Below, piece by piece: positions 1-8,071 of a DNA stretch of 64,000 nt. Below the pieces are notes generated by a model. The model did not search any database. It saw only the letters and a program-made list of their open reading frames with translations, and was not told the DNA's origin. Made by a program: the position numbers and the translations under genes. The stretch is from an uncultured Prevotella sp. (GTDB taxonomy: Bacteria; Bacteroidota; Bacteroidia; Bacteroidales; Bacteroidaceae). Every line of letters begins with the position of its first letter. Positions within the stretch are counted from its first letter, which is position 1. The stretch is from positions 27,681 to 91,680 of the forward strand of contig CALUFA010000006.1 in NCBI GenBank assembly GCA_944319795.1. The letters run 5' to 3'.

Positions 1-2311
1 TCACGGTTGCCTCTTGGCCGGCGTAAGCCTTGCCGCCCTCGATCGTGGCTCCGCCTTCGAGCTTGAGGTCCAACTCCAGCGGCTCGCCGTCTTCGGTAAC
101 GGCGAATCCAACCACGTACCAACTACTTAAATATTCTTCCGTCGTCGGGTCGTAGTATCCGGGAATTATGAGTCCTGACAACTCTTTAACTCCGCAATTC
201 TCGAGCAGGAAGTTTGTGTCTATCTGTACGGTGCCGATTTTTTGCTCGCCTTTGTTTATCTGTATGCCGTCTCCGTAGTACATCCATGTTCTCTCGTTGG
301 TGGTTACGAACGCCACGGGGTGGCCGTCGTAGAATCCGCCTTCATTGCTCATCGTTACGTAGGCTACGAGCTTGTCTTTGGTCGAGTATGTGCTCTTGTC
401 GAGCGTTATGCCTTCAATTGAGATCTTAGGTTCTCCCTCCGCCTTTATCTGTGAGGTTATGGTGAACGTTCCGATAGTGTCGCGGCGTGCGTTGCAGTCT
501 TCAAAATACACTATGAACTCGTTCTCCGTATCTACGCTGTCAGTAGGAAGCGCTGCCAAAAGCACGTAGGTTTCGCCTGCGTCGATAATCATGTTGTCGG
601 TGAAGTCGGGCTCGTCGTTTTTCTTACTCTTCACGTTTATGTAACCGTTGAAGTAGTCGCCGTTGTTCTTTATGGGGATTTCCACTTCCACCGTAGAACC
701 TGCGTATATCGAACTTTCCCGTGGCTTAACCTCTCCGTCGATGGCAAGGCCGGGTTGTTTAACGTCCCCTTCGCTTACGGTGGCAACGCCGTTCTCAACC
801 GTTACGACGATGGTTTCAGCCATGTGCGAGCCTTTTACCGCGTCCATCGGCTGCCATTCGTCTTGCGTAGTGCCGTATATCGGGCGCAGGGTGTACGTTC
901 CGTCGGCGAGGTCGAGCGGCAGGGCATAGTTGATGGGATAGTAGTCATAAAAATAAAAAATGGGTAATTCAAATTCTTCTTCGTTTACAGCGTCGACCAT
1001 GTTCCCTTCCGCGTCGTATAGCACCGTGCCTATGTATCCTTTGAAATTGTTTCCTGTGACTCTCAGCATTATAATGTTGTAGCTTATGCTGTCGCCAAGC
1101 GCCGTTTCCCCGGTTGTCATGTTTACCAATGCCTCGTATCCAAGAGATGCCGTGTCAGCTGCTTCTCCGCCTTGTTCGGCCGGTTTTATCCCTAATATTA
1201 TGTCTTGGTCGGCTGTAAAACCGGTTCCGGCCAAGTCGTAGGGATTAAGCGTGGCGAGGTCGTAATAGCCGTCGAGACTGCCTCCCCAACCCCAGTTTAT
1301 GTGGTAAAGCCCCGTCTCGTCGTAGCCGTCGCAGACGAATTGGTGGCCGCCTTCAAGGCTGCTCCCACTGTAAAGCACGGGGCGCCCTTCGTCGAGCTCC
1401 TTGCGGATGATTTCCTCCCATTTGTCCGTTGTGAAGAATGCGCGGTAGAGTTGTGAGCACGACTTGTCGATTCCGAAATAGCTGATGAGCATCTGCGGAC
1501 TTATGTTCGTTCCCGAACCATACGCGCAATAGTCCATTTCCGTTGCCACGCCGCAGGCGTACATCAGTTCGGCTACGGCCTGCCGGGCCTCTTCGCTTGA
1601 GTCGTCAGAGTACGTGGTTGTCATCTTGTCGTAGTCGAACGCATAGTCCTCGAGGTTCTCTTCGATGGCGAAGCCGTGGGTTATAGTCGTATAACTAACC
1701 GTGCCCGTGCCGTGTTCGGGATAGCGCCAGTAGTAAAGCACTTGTGCCATAGCCGTTGCCACGCATCCTGATAGGCTAAGTCCACCGTGCTCTTGGTCGT
1801 AAGGACAGAGCAGGTTGTACGGTTCGAATTGGTTCCATTGCGTTTGTATCAACGGCTTGACGGCCTTTCTCGGTTCTTTGGCAGTCCTGTTTTGTGGCGA
1901 TGTTTGTCCGCCGTTGTTGATGACGGATGTCATCGCGGCCTCTATCGCCTCGAACCACCAGCGCACGGCCGGGTTGGTTTTCGTCGCGTCGTAGCCGCCC
2001 TTGTCGGTTTAGGCAAGTATCGGGCGCACCCGGTCGTCGCCGGCAATGACCACCATGCCTCCGTCGTTCACGTTGTTGAACACGTAGTAGAGCGTGGCGT
2101 TCACGGCCTTGCCCTTAGTGCCTACGGCCTGCTTTGCCAATTCCAGTTTAGGCTGTCCGGCAGCCGCTTTGCCCTTGACTTGGGCGGCGGGCTTTGCCTT
2201 GCCTAATGTTTTCATGGCCTCGGCGCGTGCCCGCTCGAGGCTCACCGGAGCCGCAACGGCCGTTGCGGCGGCCGTGATCAGCAGCGTAAGCGTAAGTAAA
2301 AGTTTTCTCAT
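1..2311 (-). pseudogene. C10-family (streptopain-like) cysteine protease, broken by an in-frame TAA; 3' end lies outside the window
   Basis: This is the tandem sister of the intact protease at 2483-5545. From the ATG at 2311 it encodes a signal peptide (residues 1-21) and the first part of the inhibitory propeptide, then meets TAA at 2009-2011 after codon 100. The intact copy has TAC (Tyr101) there, so one base change explains the stop. Beyond the stop the same frame stays open to base 1 and still encodes the catalytic region: the SGCVATA cysteine motif, a GGHQF histidine motif, HINWGWGG, and beta-sandwich repeats. Both ends of the alignment keep an offset of exactly 3234 bp, so there is no net indel over 2.3 kb. 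No exact TAnnTTTG box is visible upstream. A 100-residue secreted fragment may still be made. A sequencing error is the main alternative. Confidence 0.85.
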
Positions 2312-2406
2312 ATCAGTTTGTTTAAAGATTTAAATTTGCGTTATATCGCATGTTTCCGCCATCCGTGCGGCGTTGCCGTCAGGTTGACGCCTATCTGTAA
2401 ACGAGT

Positions 2407-2443
2407 AAAAAGGCCGCCACGCCTGTTCGGCGCGGCGGCCTTT
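2407..2443 (-). terminator. Rho-independent terminator of the intact C10 protease
   Basis: A GC-rich stem (GGCCGCC.CGCC pairing with GGCG.GGCGGCC) is flanked by A4 and T4 runs. It lies about 40 bp past the stop codon of the protease at 2483-5545 and separates it from the broken copy downstream. Confidence 0.8.
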
Positions 2444-2482
2444 TATATCATGCAACGGCGCTTAATGCGTTAGCGTTCGGCG

Positions 2483-5400
2483 TCATTTCACTACGATTTT
2501 CTTGCCTCCGGTAATATAGATTCCCTTCGGCAGGCTCTTAAGGTCGGCCGCATTGCCTACTCGCAGGCCGCTTATGGTGTAGACGGGAGCGTCTTCCCCT
2601 TCAGCCTCTACTGTGCTTATTCCGGTAGACAGGTTGACGTTGAACCGCCCTGAGTCGTCGATAAGTACGTATTCCTCCGTCTCCGGGTCAACGTAGTAAG
2701 TCCAAATCTCGCCTTCGGCGGTCTCGATGTTGAGCCTTTCGATAAGCAACGAGAGGTCGTATTCATACGTTTTCACATACGTTTCGCCGCCGTTTATGCT
2801 GACGGTGTCCTCGCCCCACATTCCGCCGGTGCCTCCGCCGTTGAGCCCTTTGAGCATGATGTTGTATTTGATAACGCCCTCGTACATTCCGCCCGAGTTG
2901 CTCAGGTTGGCCTGGAAGCTGAGCATGCCGTCTTTTTCGACGTCGGGCGTGAGCACCTTAAGCGAGTCCATGACGATTACGGGGCTGCCTCCGGTAGCCT
3001 GTTCGGCCGTGATCGTGAACGTGCCGGCAGAGTGAGTGCCGCCGAGAACGTCCTCATAGTAAACCTCGTAGAGCTGTTCTCCCGGTTCGTCTTGTACCGT
3101 TATAGTCATCTGCACGGGCTTGCTTTCGCCTGCGGCGATTATCGTCCGTTGTGCGGTCAGGCTGTCGCCGGTTGCCGGATAGCAGATGCCTACGAATCCG
3201 TTGAAGTCGTCGCCGTTGTTTACGAGCGTGAAGTTCACTGTCGCCTCTTGGCCGGTGTAAGCCTTGCCGCCCTCAACCGTTGCTCCGCCTTCGAGCTTGA
3301 GGTCAACCGTCGGGGCTTCTCCGTCCTTGGTGACGGTGAATGCCACTTCGCCTTCAAGTTCAACGTTTTGGCCCGTTGCGGGGTCGTAGTATCCCGGAGT
3401 GATAGTTCCCGACATTTCTTCTACCTTGTGCCAATCGAGTATGTAACTTGTTGGGATGTTTACGCCGACGGTCTTTTCCTCACCCTTGTTCAGCAATACG
3501 GCGTCTCCGGTGAGCGTCCAAGTGTATCCGTAGACGTGAACGAAGGCGACGGGATAGCCTTCGTAGAATCCGCCGGAGTTGCTGAGCGTGATGGCGGGCA
3601 CGAGCGGTTCGTCAGCCGTAAAGGTGTTCTTGTCGAGCGTTATGCCCTTACCCGTGATTTGCGGAGCGCCCTCCGCCGGCTTTTGCGGTGTGAGGACGAA
3701 CGTACCTATTGTGTCTGGTTCAACGTTAAGGTCTTCGAAATAAACGACGTATTCTTGCGCCGTGGTGTCGTTTTCGATAGGAAGCGAGGCGAGCAAGGTA
3801 GCCGTTTTGCCGGCGTCTACTATCACGTTGTCGTTGAAGTTGATGATGTTGTGCTTGATGTTTTTGACGTAAACGCTGCCGTTGAAGTACGCACCATCGT
3901 TCTTTATGGGTATGCTTACCTCGGCTGTGTAGCCCGTGTACACCGAGCCTCCTTTCACTTCAACGTCGCCGCCGAGGCTAAGGGCCAGTTCGGGAGCCTC
4001 GCCGTTGGCGAGCGTGGCCGTATCGTTTTCAACCGTCAGGACAAGAGTCGTCACCGTGCCCATGCCTTCGGCGCCTTTCATCGGCTGCCATTCGTCTTGC
4101 GAGGTGCCGCTTATTGGGCGCAGGGTGTATGTTCCGTCTTCCAATCCTTGGGGCAGGGTGTAAGTTAGATTGTAATTACTGTAATAATAGTTGCTTGGTA
4201 ATTCAAATTCTTCGTCGAGCTTCATGTCGGTCAAGTTGCCTTCGGCGTCGTACAGGGCAGAGCCAATGTAGCCTTTGAAGTCGTGTCCTTGGCATATCAG
4301 CCTTGTAATGCCGTAATCCACGTTCTCGCCCAAAGGTACGCTTCTGCTTGTCATGCTGTTTAACGCTTCGTAGTATATGCTGTTGTTGTAAGCCGTTTCG
4401 CCTTCGTAGCCCAAAGGCTTAATGCCGTATATTATGTCTTGGTCGCTTGAGAAATTATAGCCTACCAGGTCGTAGGGATTAAGCGTGGCTAAGTCGAAGT
4501 AGCCGTCGTATTCACCGCTCCAGCCCCAGTTTATATGGTAAAGGCCGGTCTCGTCATAGCCGTCGCAGATGAATTGGTGGGCTCCGTTGACGCTGGCTCC
4601 GCCGTAGAGCACCGGCCTTCCCTCGTCAAGCTCCTTGCGGATGATTCCCTCCCATTCGGCCGTAGTGAAGTTTTTGCGGTAGGCTTGGGTACACGACTGG
4701 TCGATACCGAGATAGTCGATCAGCATCTGCGGATATGGTGATGATCCCGAGGCATACGCGCAGTAGTCCATTTCCGTTGCCACGCCGCAGGCGTACATCA
4801 GTTCGGCTACGGCCTGCCGGGCCTCTTCGCTTGAGTTTTCAGAGTACGTGGTTGTCATCTTGTCGTAGTCGAACGTATAGTCCTCGAGGTTCTCGTTGAT
4901 GGCGAACCCGTGGGTGTACGAGGTGTAACTTACCGTGTCCGTGCCGTGTTCGGGATAGCGCCAGTAGTAAAGCACTTGCGCGATAGCCGTTGCCACGCAT
5001 CCTGTCAAGCTCTGCGCGCCGTGCTCTTGGTCGTATGGGCAGAGCAGGTTGTAGGGCTCGTCTTGTCCCCATTGCGTTTGTATCAACGGCTTAACGGCCT
5101 TTCCCGGTTCTTCGGCCGCCCTGTTTTGGGGCGATGTCTGTCCGCCGTTGTTGATGACGGAGGTCATCGCGGCCTCTATGGCCTCGAACCACCAGCGCAC
5201 GGCCGGGTTGGTTTCCGTCGCGTCGTAGCCGCCCTTGTCGGTGTAGGCGAGTATCGGGCGCACTTGGTCGTCGCCGGCAATGACCACCATGCCGCCGTTG
5301 TTCCCGTTGTTGAACACGTAGTAGAGCGTGGCGTCCGCGGCCTTGCCCTTAGTGCCTACGGCCTGTTTTGCCAATTTCAGTTGTGCCGGGCCTGCCGCCG

Positions 5401-5545
5401 CTCCGCCCTTCGCCGGGGCGTTAAGCCTGCCTTGGCTTAATGCTTTCATCGCCTCGGCGCGTGCCCGCTCGAGGCTTACCGGAGCCGCCACGGCCGTTGC
5501 GGCGGCCGTGATCAGCAGCGTAAGTGTGAGTAAAAGTTTTCTCAT
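2483..5545 (-). CDS. Secreted C10-family (streptopain-like) cysteine protease with type IX sorting tail
   Basis: 1020 aa, much longer than streptopain (about 400 aa). Order: signal peptide 1-21; inhibitory propeptide of the Spi/I69 type about 22-127; C10 peptidase domain about 150-390; then several beta-sandwich repeats, each carrying a motif like 'GG.V.GG..YTG..A.V' and resembling CARDB/Ig-like modules; last a C-terminal segment with YTISGLRV and KGIYITGGKKIVVK, typical of type IX secretion cargo. Catalytic Cys is about residue 183 (TGCVATA) and catalytic His about 323 (GAHQF), followed by HINWGW at 337-342. By family this is an extracellular papain-fold protease made as a zymogen. Surface attachment by the C-terminal tail is inference. 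The promoter box at 5632-5639 and terminator at 2407-2443 make it a single-gene unit. Confidence 0.92.
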   Translation of the reverse strand: MRKLLLTLTLLITAAATAVAAPVSLERARAEAMKALSQGRLNAPAKGGAAAGPAQLKLAKQAVGTKGKAADATLYYVFNNGNNGGMVVIAGDDQVRPILAYTDKGGYDATETNPAVRWWFEAIEAAMTSVINNGGQTSPQNRAAEEPGKAVKPLIQTQWGQDEPYNLLCPYDQEHGAQSLTGCVATAIAQVLYYWRYPEHGTDTVSYTSYTHGFAINENLEDYTFDYDKMTTTYSENSSEEARQAVAELMYACGVATEMDYCAYASGSSPYPQMLIDYLGIDQSCTQAYRKNFTTAEWEGIIRKELDEGRPVLYGGASVNGAHQFICDGYDETGLYHINWGWSGEYDGYFDLATLNPYDLVGYNFSSDQDIIYGIKPLGYEGETAYNNSIYYEALNSMTSRSVPLGENVDYGITRLICQGHDFKGYIGSALYDAEGNLTDMKLDEEFELPSNYYYSNYNLTYTLPQGLEDGTYTLRPISGTSQDEWQPMKGAEGMGTVTTLVLTVENDTATLANGEAPELALSLGGDVEVKGGSVYTGYTAEVSIPIKNDGAYFNGSVYVKNIKHNIINFNDNVIVDAGKTATLLASLPIENDTTAQEYVVYFEDLNVEPDTIGTFVLTPQKPAEGAPQITGKGITLDKNTFTADEPLVPAITLSNSGGFYEGYPVAFVHVYGYTWTLTGDAVLLNKGEEKTVGVNIPTSYILDWHKVEEMSGTITPGYYDPATGQNVELEGEVAFTVTKDGEAPTVDLKLEGGATVEGGKAYTGQEATVNFTLVNNGDDFNGFVGICYPATGDSLTAQRTIIAAGESKPVQMTITVQDEPGEQLYEVYYEDVLGGTHSAGTFTITAEQATGGSPVIVMDSLKVLTPDVEKDGMLSFQANLSNSGGMYEGVIKYNIMLKGLNGGGTGGMWGEDTVSINGGETYVKTYEYDLSLLIERLNIETAEGEIWTYYVDPETEEYVLIDDSGRFNVNLSTGISTVEAEGEDAPVYTISGLRVGNAADLKSLPKGIYITGGKKIVVK

Positions 5546-5631
5546 ATAATTTTGTTTTTAGTTGGAATTACGCATTATATGTTTTGTATCCGTGGCGTTT
5601 ACAGCCTTTACACGGGTGTCCCAAATCTTTA

Positions 5632-5639
5632 CAAAGTTA
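5632..5639 (-). promoter_or_regulatory. -7 promoter box TAACTTTG for the C10 protease
   Basis: Exact match to the Bacteroidetes -7 consensus TAnnTTTG on the minus strand, giving a leader of about 80 nt before the ATG at 5545. Confidence 0.6.
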
Positions 5640-5845
5640 ATGGTTTTTATCCGTTTTTCGGTCAAAATAACATTTTTTAAGAGGTTGAAGCATGGCGTTT
5701 TCATGTAAATCCGTCAGCTTCCGTGCGGCGTTTGCCGTCGGCGTGCGGCATGCCGTTTTGCCCTTGGCTGTATAAAATTTACTTGTTTTATTATCGTTTT
5801 TACTCGTTTTGCATCCCATTCGGTTATGTTTTCGGATGTTTTCGT

Positions 5846-5853
5846 TACTTTTG
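5846..5853 (+). promoter_or_regulatory. -7 promoter box TACTTTTG for the metallophosphoesterase
   Basis: Exact TAnnTTTG match 45 bp before the ATG at 5899. It lies inside the longer frame that starts at 5809, which argues against that earlier start. Confidence 0.6.
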
Positions 5854-5898
5854 TGTCATGTTTCTGGCCGTCGGGCCCATCTTAAATTATTGACAACG

Positions 5899-6984
5899 AT
5901 GTGGATGTTTCTTTTCTTAGTCCTGCCGTTGGCCGGGCTTTCGTATGTTTTGTGGCACGTTTGGTGCCTTTTGCCGTTGGCCGTTCCGGCAAAGTGGGCG
6001 GTCGTGGGGGTGTGCCTTATGGCGTTCTGCACGACGTTGCTCAACTTCTCGCATGCCGTCGACGGCATGTCCCTGCCGCTTGCCCGTGCGTGTTACGAAA
6101 CGGGCAACTCGGTGGTTTTCATACTGCTTTACGCCGTGTTGCTCTTTATCTTGCTCGACTTGGGGCGGCTCGTCGGCCTCGTTCCGCGCGCATGGCTGTA
6201 CTCCAACTGGCTTTCTTTGGCCGTAATCGTAGTGTTGCTCACGGGCGTTTTCACCTACGGTTACTTCAACTACATGGATAAACGGCGGCACACGGTCGAT
6301 CTGCCCACGGCGAAGGCCGTCGGCGGAGGGGCTAAGATAGTGATGGCGAGCGACCTCCACCTCGGCTACCACAACCGCCGTGCCGAATTGGCGCGCTGGG
6401 TCGACATGATAAACGCCGAGCGGCCTGACCTTGTTTTGTTCGGGGGCGACGTGGTTGACGGCTCGCTCCGCCCGATAGTTGCCGAGGACATGGCTGCCGA
6501 ACTGCGCCGCGTAGAGGCCCCGATGGTGGCCTGCTTCGGCAACCATGAGTATTACGCCGGCGCCGAAGGCTCGGCCGACTTCTACCGCAAGGCTGGCATC
6601 ACACTGCTGCGCGACAGCTCGATGACCGTCGGCGGCATTGTCGTAGTAGGGCGCGACGACCGCTCAAACCGCCGGCGCAAGAGCCTCGGGGCGTTGATGC
6701 GGGGCGTTGACAGGTCGAAATACGTCATCCTGCTCGACCACCAGCCTTACCATCTCGAGCAGGCCGAACGCTCGGGAGTGGACTTCCAGTTCAGCGGACA
6801 CACCCACCACGGCCAGCTTTGGCCTATTTCGTGGATAACCGAAGCCGTGTACGAGAACGCCTACGGCCCGTGGCGGCGCGGCCGCACGCGCTATTACGTA
6901 AGCTCGGGCTTGGGGCAGTGGGGCGCAAAGTTCCGTATCGGCACATGCTCTGAATACGTCGTAGGCACGCTTCACGCTGAGTGA
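5899..6984 (+). CDS. Membrane-anchored metallophosphoesterase
   Basis: 361 aa from the ATG at 5899. The frame is open back to an ATG at 5809, but that start would place the -7 box inside the gene, so 5899 is preferred. The N-terminal ~130 residues hold about four hydrophobic segments. The catalytic domain follows, with the two-metal phosphoesterase motifs in order: SDLHLG, GGDVVDG, GNHEYY, LLDHQP and SGHTHHGQ. The layout matches the YkuE-like group of membrane phosphoesterases, whose substrates (lipid or nucleotide phosphates) cannot be told from sequence. The domain probably faces away from the membrane, but the side is uncertain. It stands alone between divergent and downstream units. Confidence 0.88.
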   Translation: MWMFLFLVLPLAGLSYVLWHVWCLLPLAVPAKWAVVGVCLMAFCTTLLNFSHAVDGMSLPLARACYETGNSVVFILLYAVLLFILLDLGRLVGLVPRAWLYSNWLSLAVIVVLLTGVFTYGYFNYMDKRRHTVDLPTAKAVGGGAKIVMASDLHLGYHNRRAELARWVDMINAERPDLVLFGGDVVDGSLRPIVAEDMAAELRRVEAPMVACFGNHEYYAGAEGSADFYRKAGITLLRDSSMTVGGIVVVGRDDRSNRRRKSLGALMRGVDRSKYVILLDHQPYHLEQAERSGVDFQFSGHTHHGQLWPISWITEAVYENAYGPWRRGRTRYYVSSGLGQWGAKFRIGTCSEYVVGTLHAE

Positions 6985-7434
6985 TTGGCGCATGGCGGCC
7001 GGCTGGCTCTTTGAAAATTGTAAGCAAATAACGTCTTTCTGATTAACGTAATTGCTTTTAACCGGCTGCGCCCTTATGACGTGTAATTAATCGGCAGGCT
7101 TTAAATTACAATATAATACATGGCAAACGGCGTTGCAAAAGACGGCCTTTTACGCTCTAAAAGGTAGCCTTTTGCAACGCCGTTTGCCGTGTATTAAGAA
7201 GTTAAAGAATTTAAAGAAGTTATCACTCCGCTAACGCTTCGTTAGAAGTTAAAGCCGAATGCCTTGTATGAATATACATGACTATTGGCTCTAACTTCTT
7301 TAACTTCTTTAAATTCTCTAACTTCTTTAATCATTTAATATACATGACTATTGGCTCTAACTTCTTTAACTTCTCTAACTTCTTTAATTCCATTTTTTTC
7401 TTAATTCTTACCCCTTAATTCTTAATTTAATCCT
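6985..7434. other. Intergenic region with a fold-back repeat and CTTCTTTAA-type repeats
   Basis: After the phosphoesterase stop comes an AAAGG/CCTTT palindrome (7119-7193, listed separately), then about 200 bp (7195-7395) of irregular repeats of 'AACTTCTTTAA', including two copies of 'TACATGACTATTGGCTCTAA' (about 7274 and 7331). No gene is seen. The same AACTTCTTTAA repeat recurs at 32565-32610 before asnS. Confidence 0.55.
7119..7193. repeat. AAAGG/CCTTT fold-back repeat, copy 1
   Basis: Outer arms GGCAAACGGCGTTGCAAAAG and their complement enclose AAAAGGTAGCCTTTT-type units. It forms one long hairpin just after the phosphoesterase gene and could also end its transcript. Member of a family of about ten in this window. 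Confidence 0.7.
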
Positions 7435-7442
7435 TACCTTTG
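7435..7442 (+). promoter_or_regulatory. -7 promoter box TACCTTTG for the gamma-carbonic-anhydrase-like gene
   Basis: Exact TAnnTTTG match, 30 bp before the ATG at 7472. Confidence 0.65.
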
Positions 7443-7471
7443 CATGCGGAATAAAAAACAAGTAAAGACGT

Positions 7472-7984
7472 ATGGCTTTGATAAAGACAGTTAAGGGTCT
7501 CGCCCCGAAGTGGGGTAGGGACTGTTATTTCAGTGAGACCGCAGCGATAGTGGGCGAGGTCACGATGGGCGACGAGTGCTCGGTGTGGTTTAACGCGGTT
7601 GTGCGCGGCGACGTCGCGCCCGTAACTATGGGCGACAGGGTGAACATTCAGGACGGCGCGTGCGTGCACGTAACTAACACTACGGGCCCTGTGCTCATGG
7701 AAGACGACGTTACCGTAGGCCATAACGCTACGGTACACGCCTGCACGATACGCCGGGGCGCGCTGATAGGAATGGGTGCCACCGTGCTCGACAACGCCGA
7801 GGTGGGCGAAGGGGCGATAGTGGCCGCCGGGGCGCTTGTGCTGCAAGGCACTAAAATCGGCCCTCACGAGATATGGGGCGGAGTGCCTGCGAAGTTCCTG
7901 AAAAAGACCCGTCCCGACCAGGCCGAGAGCTTCGCCAAGCACTATGTGGAGTATTCCAAATGGTATTTGGAGGAAGGTGTTTGA
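7472..7984 (+). CDS. Gamma-carbonic anhydrase family protein (left-handed beta-helix, YrdA/PaaY-like)
   Basis: 170 aa, usual family length. Hexapeptide repeats run through about residues 15-130 and build a left-handed beta helix that forms trimers. The three metal-binding histidines expected for the family are visible in CVHV, VGHNA and VHAC, and the RGD turn (VVRGDVAP) is present. Cytoplasmic; no signal peptide. Many members in the YrdA/PaaY branch bind metal yet have weak or unproven carbonic anhydrase activity, so CO2 hydration is only a family-level guess. Single-gene unit with its own promoter, closed by a TTAAG-type hairpin that it shares with the convergent lipoprotein gene. Confidence 0.88.
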   Translation: MALIKTVKGLAPKWGRDCYFSETAAIVGEVTMGDECSVWFNAVVRGDVAPVTMGDRVNIQDGACVHVTNTTGPVLMEDDVTVGHNATVHACTIRRGALIGMGATVLDNAEVGEGAIVAAGALVLQGTKIGPHEIWGGVPAKFLKKTRPDQAESFAKHYVEYSKWYLEEGV

Positions 7985-8062
7985 ATTAAGAGTTAAGAAT
8001 TAAGGGTTAAGAAAATATGCTTTAGCAGACTTTCTTAACCCTTAATTCTTAATTTTCGAAGG
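7983..8062. repeat. TTAAGAATTAAG hairpin repeat, copy 1
   Basis: Inverted arms made of AATTAAGAATTAAG-type units enclose a loop beginning ATATGCTTTAGCAG. It lies between convergent genes and may terminate both. The loop resembles those of the copies at 44400, 57291 and 61700. Confidence 0.65.
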
Positions 8063-8071
8063 CTCTTAACT

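Larger units (their letters stand above)
5546..5898. other. Intergenic region between divergent protease and phosphoesterase genes
   Basis: It holds the minus-strand -7 box at 5632-5639 and the plus-strand box at 5846-5853. I see no convincing gene. Short frames here, including the 60-codon minus frame at 5637-5819, lack family features. Confidence 0.5.

Noticed and set aside
2009-2011. Recoding (programmed readthrough) at the TAA in the first protease copy
   Set aside because: The paralogue has a plain Tyr codon there, no recoding structure is seen, and simple mutation or error is enough. Not excluded by sequence alone.
3032-4168. 378-codon plus-strand frame inside the C10 protease
   Set aside because: Antisense to a well-supported gene with beta-sandwich repeats; its sequence shows only mirrored repeats.
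5809-5898. Upstream ATG at 5809 as the metallophosphoesterase start
   Set aside because: The exact -7 promoter box at 5846-5853 would lie inside the gene; the ATG at 5899 starts directly with a membrane segment.
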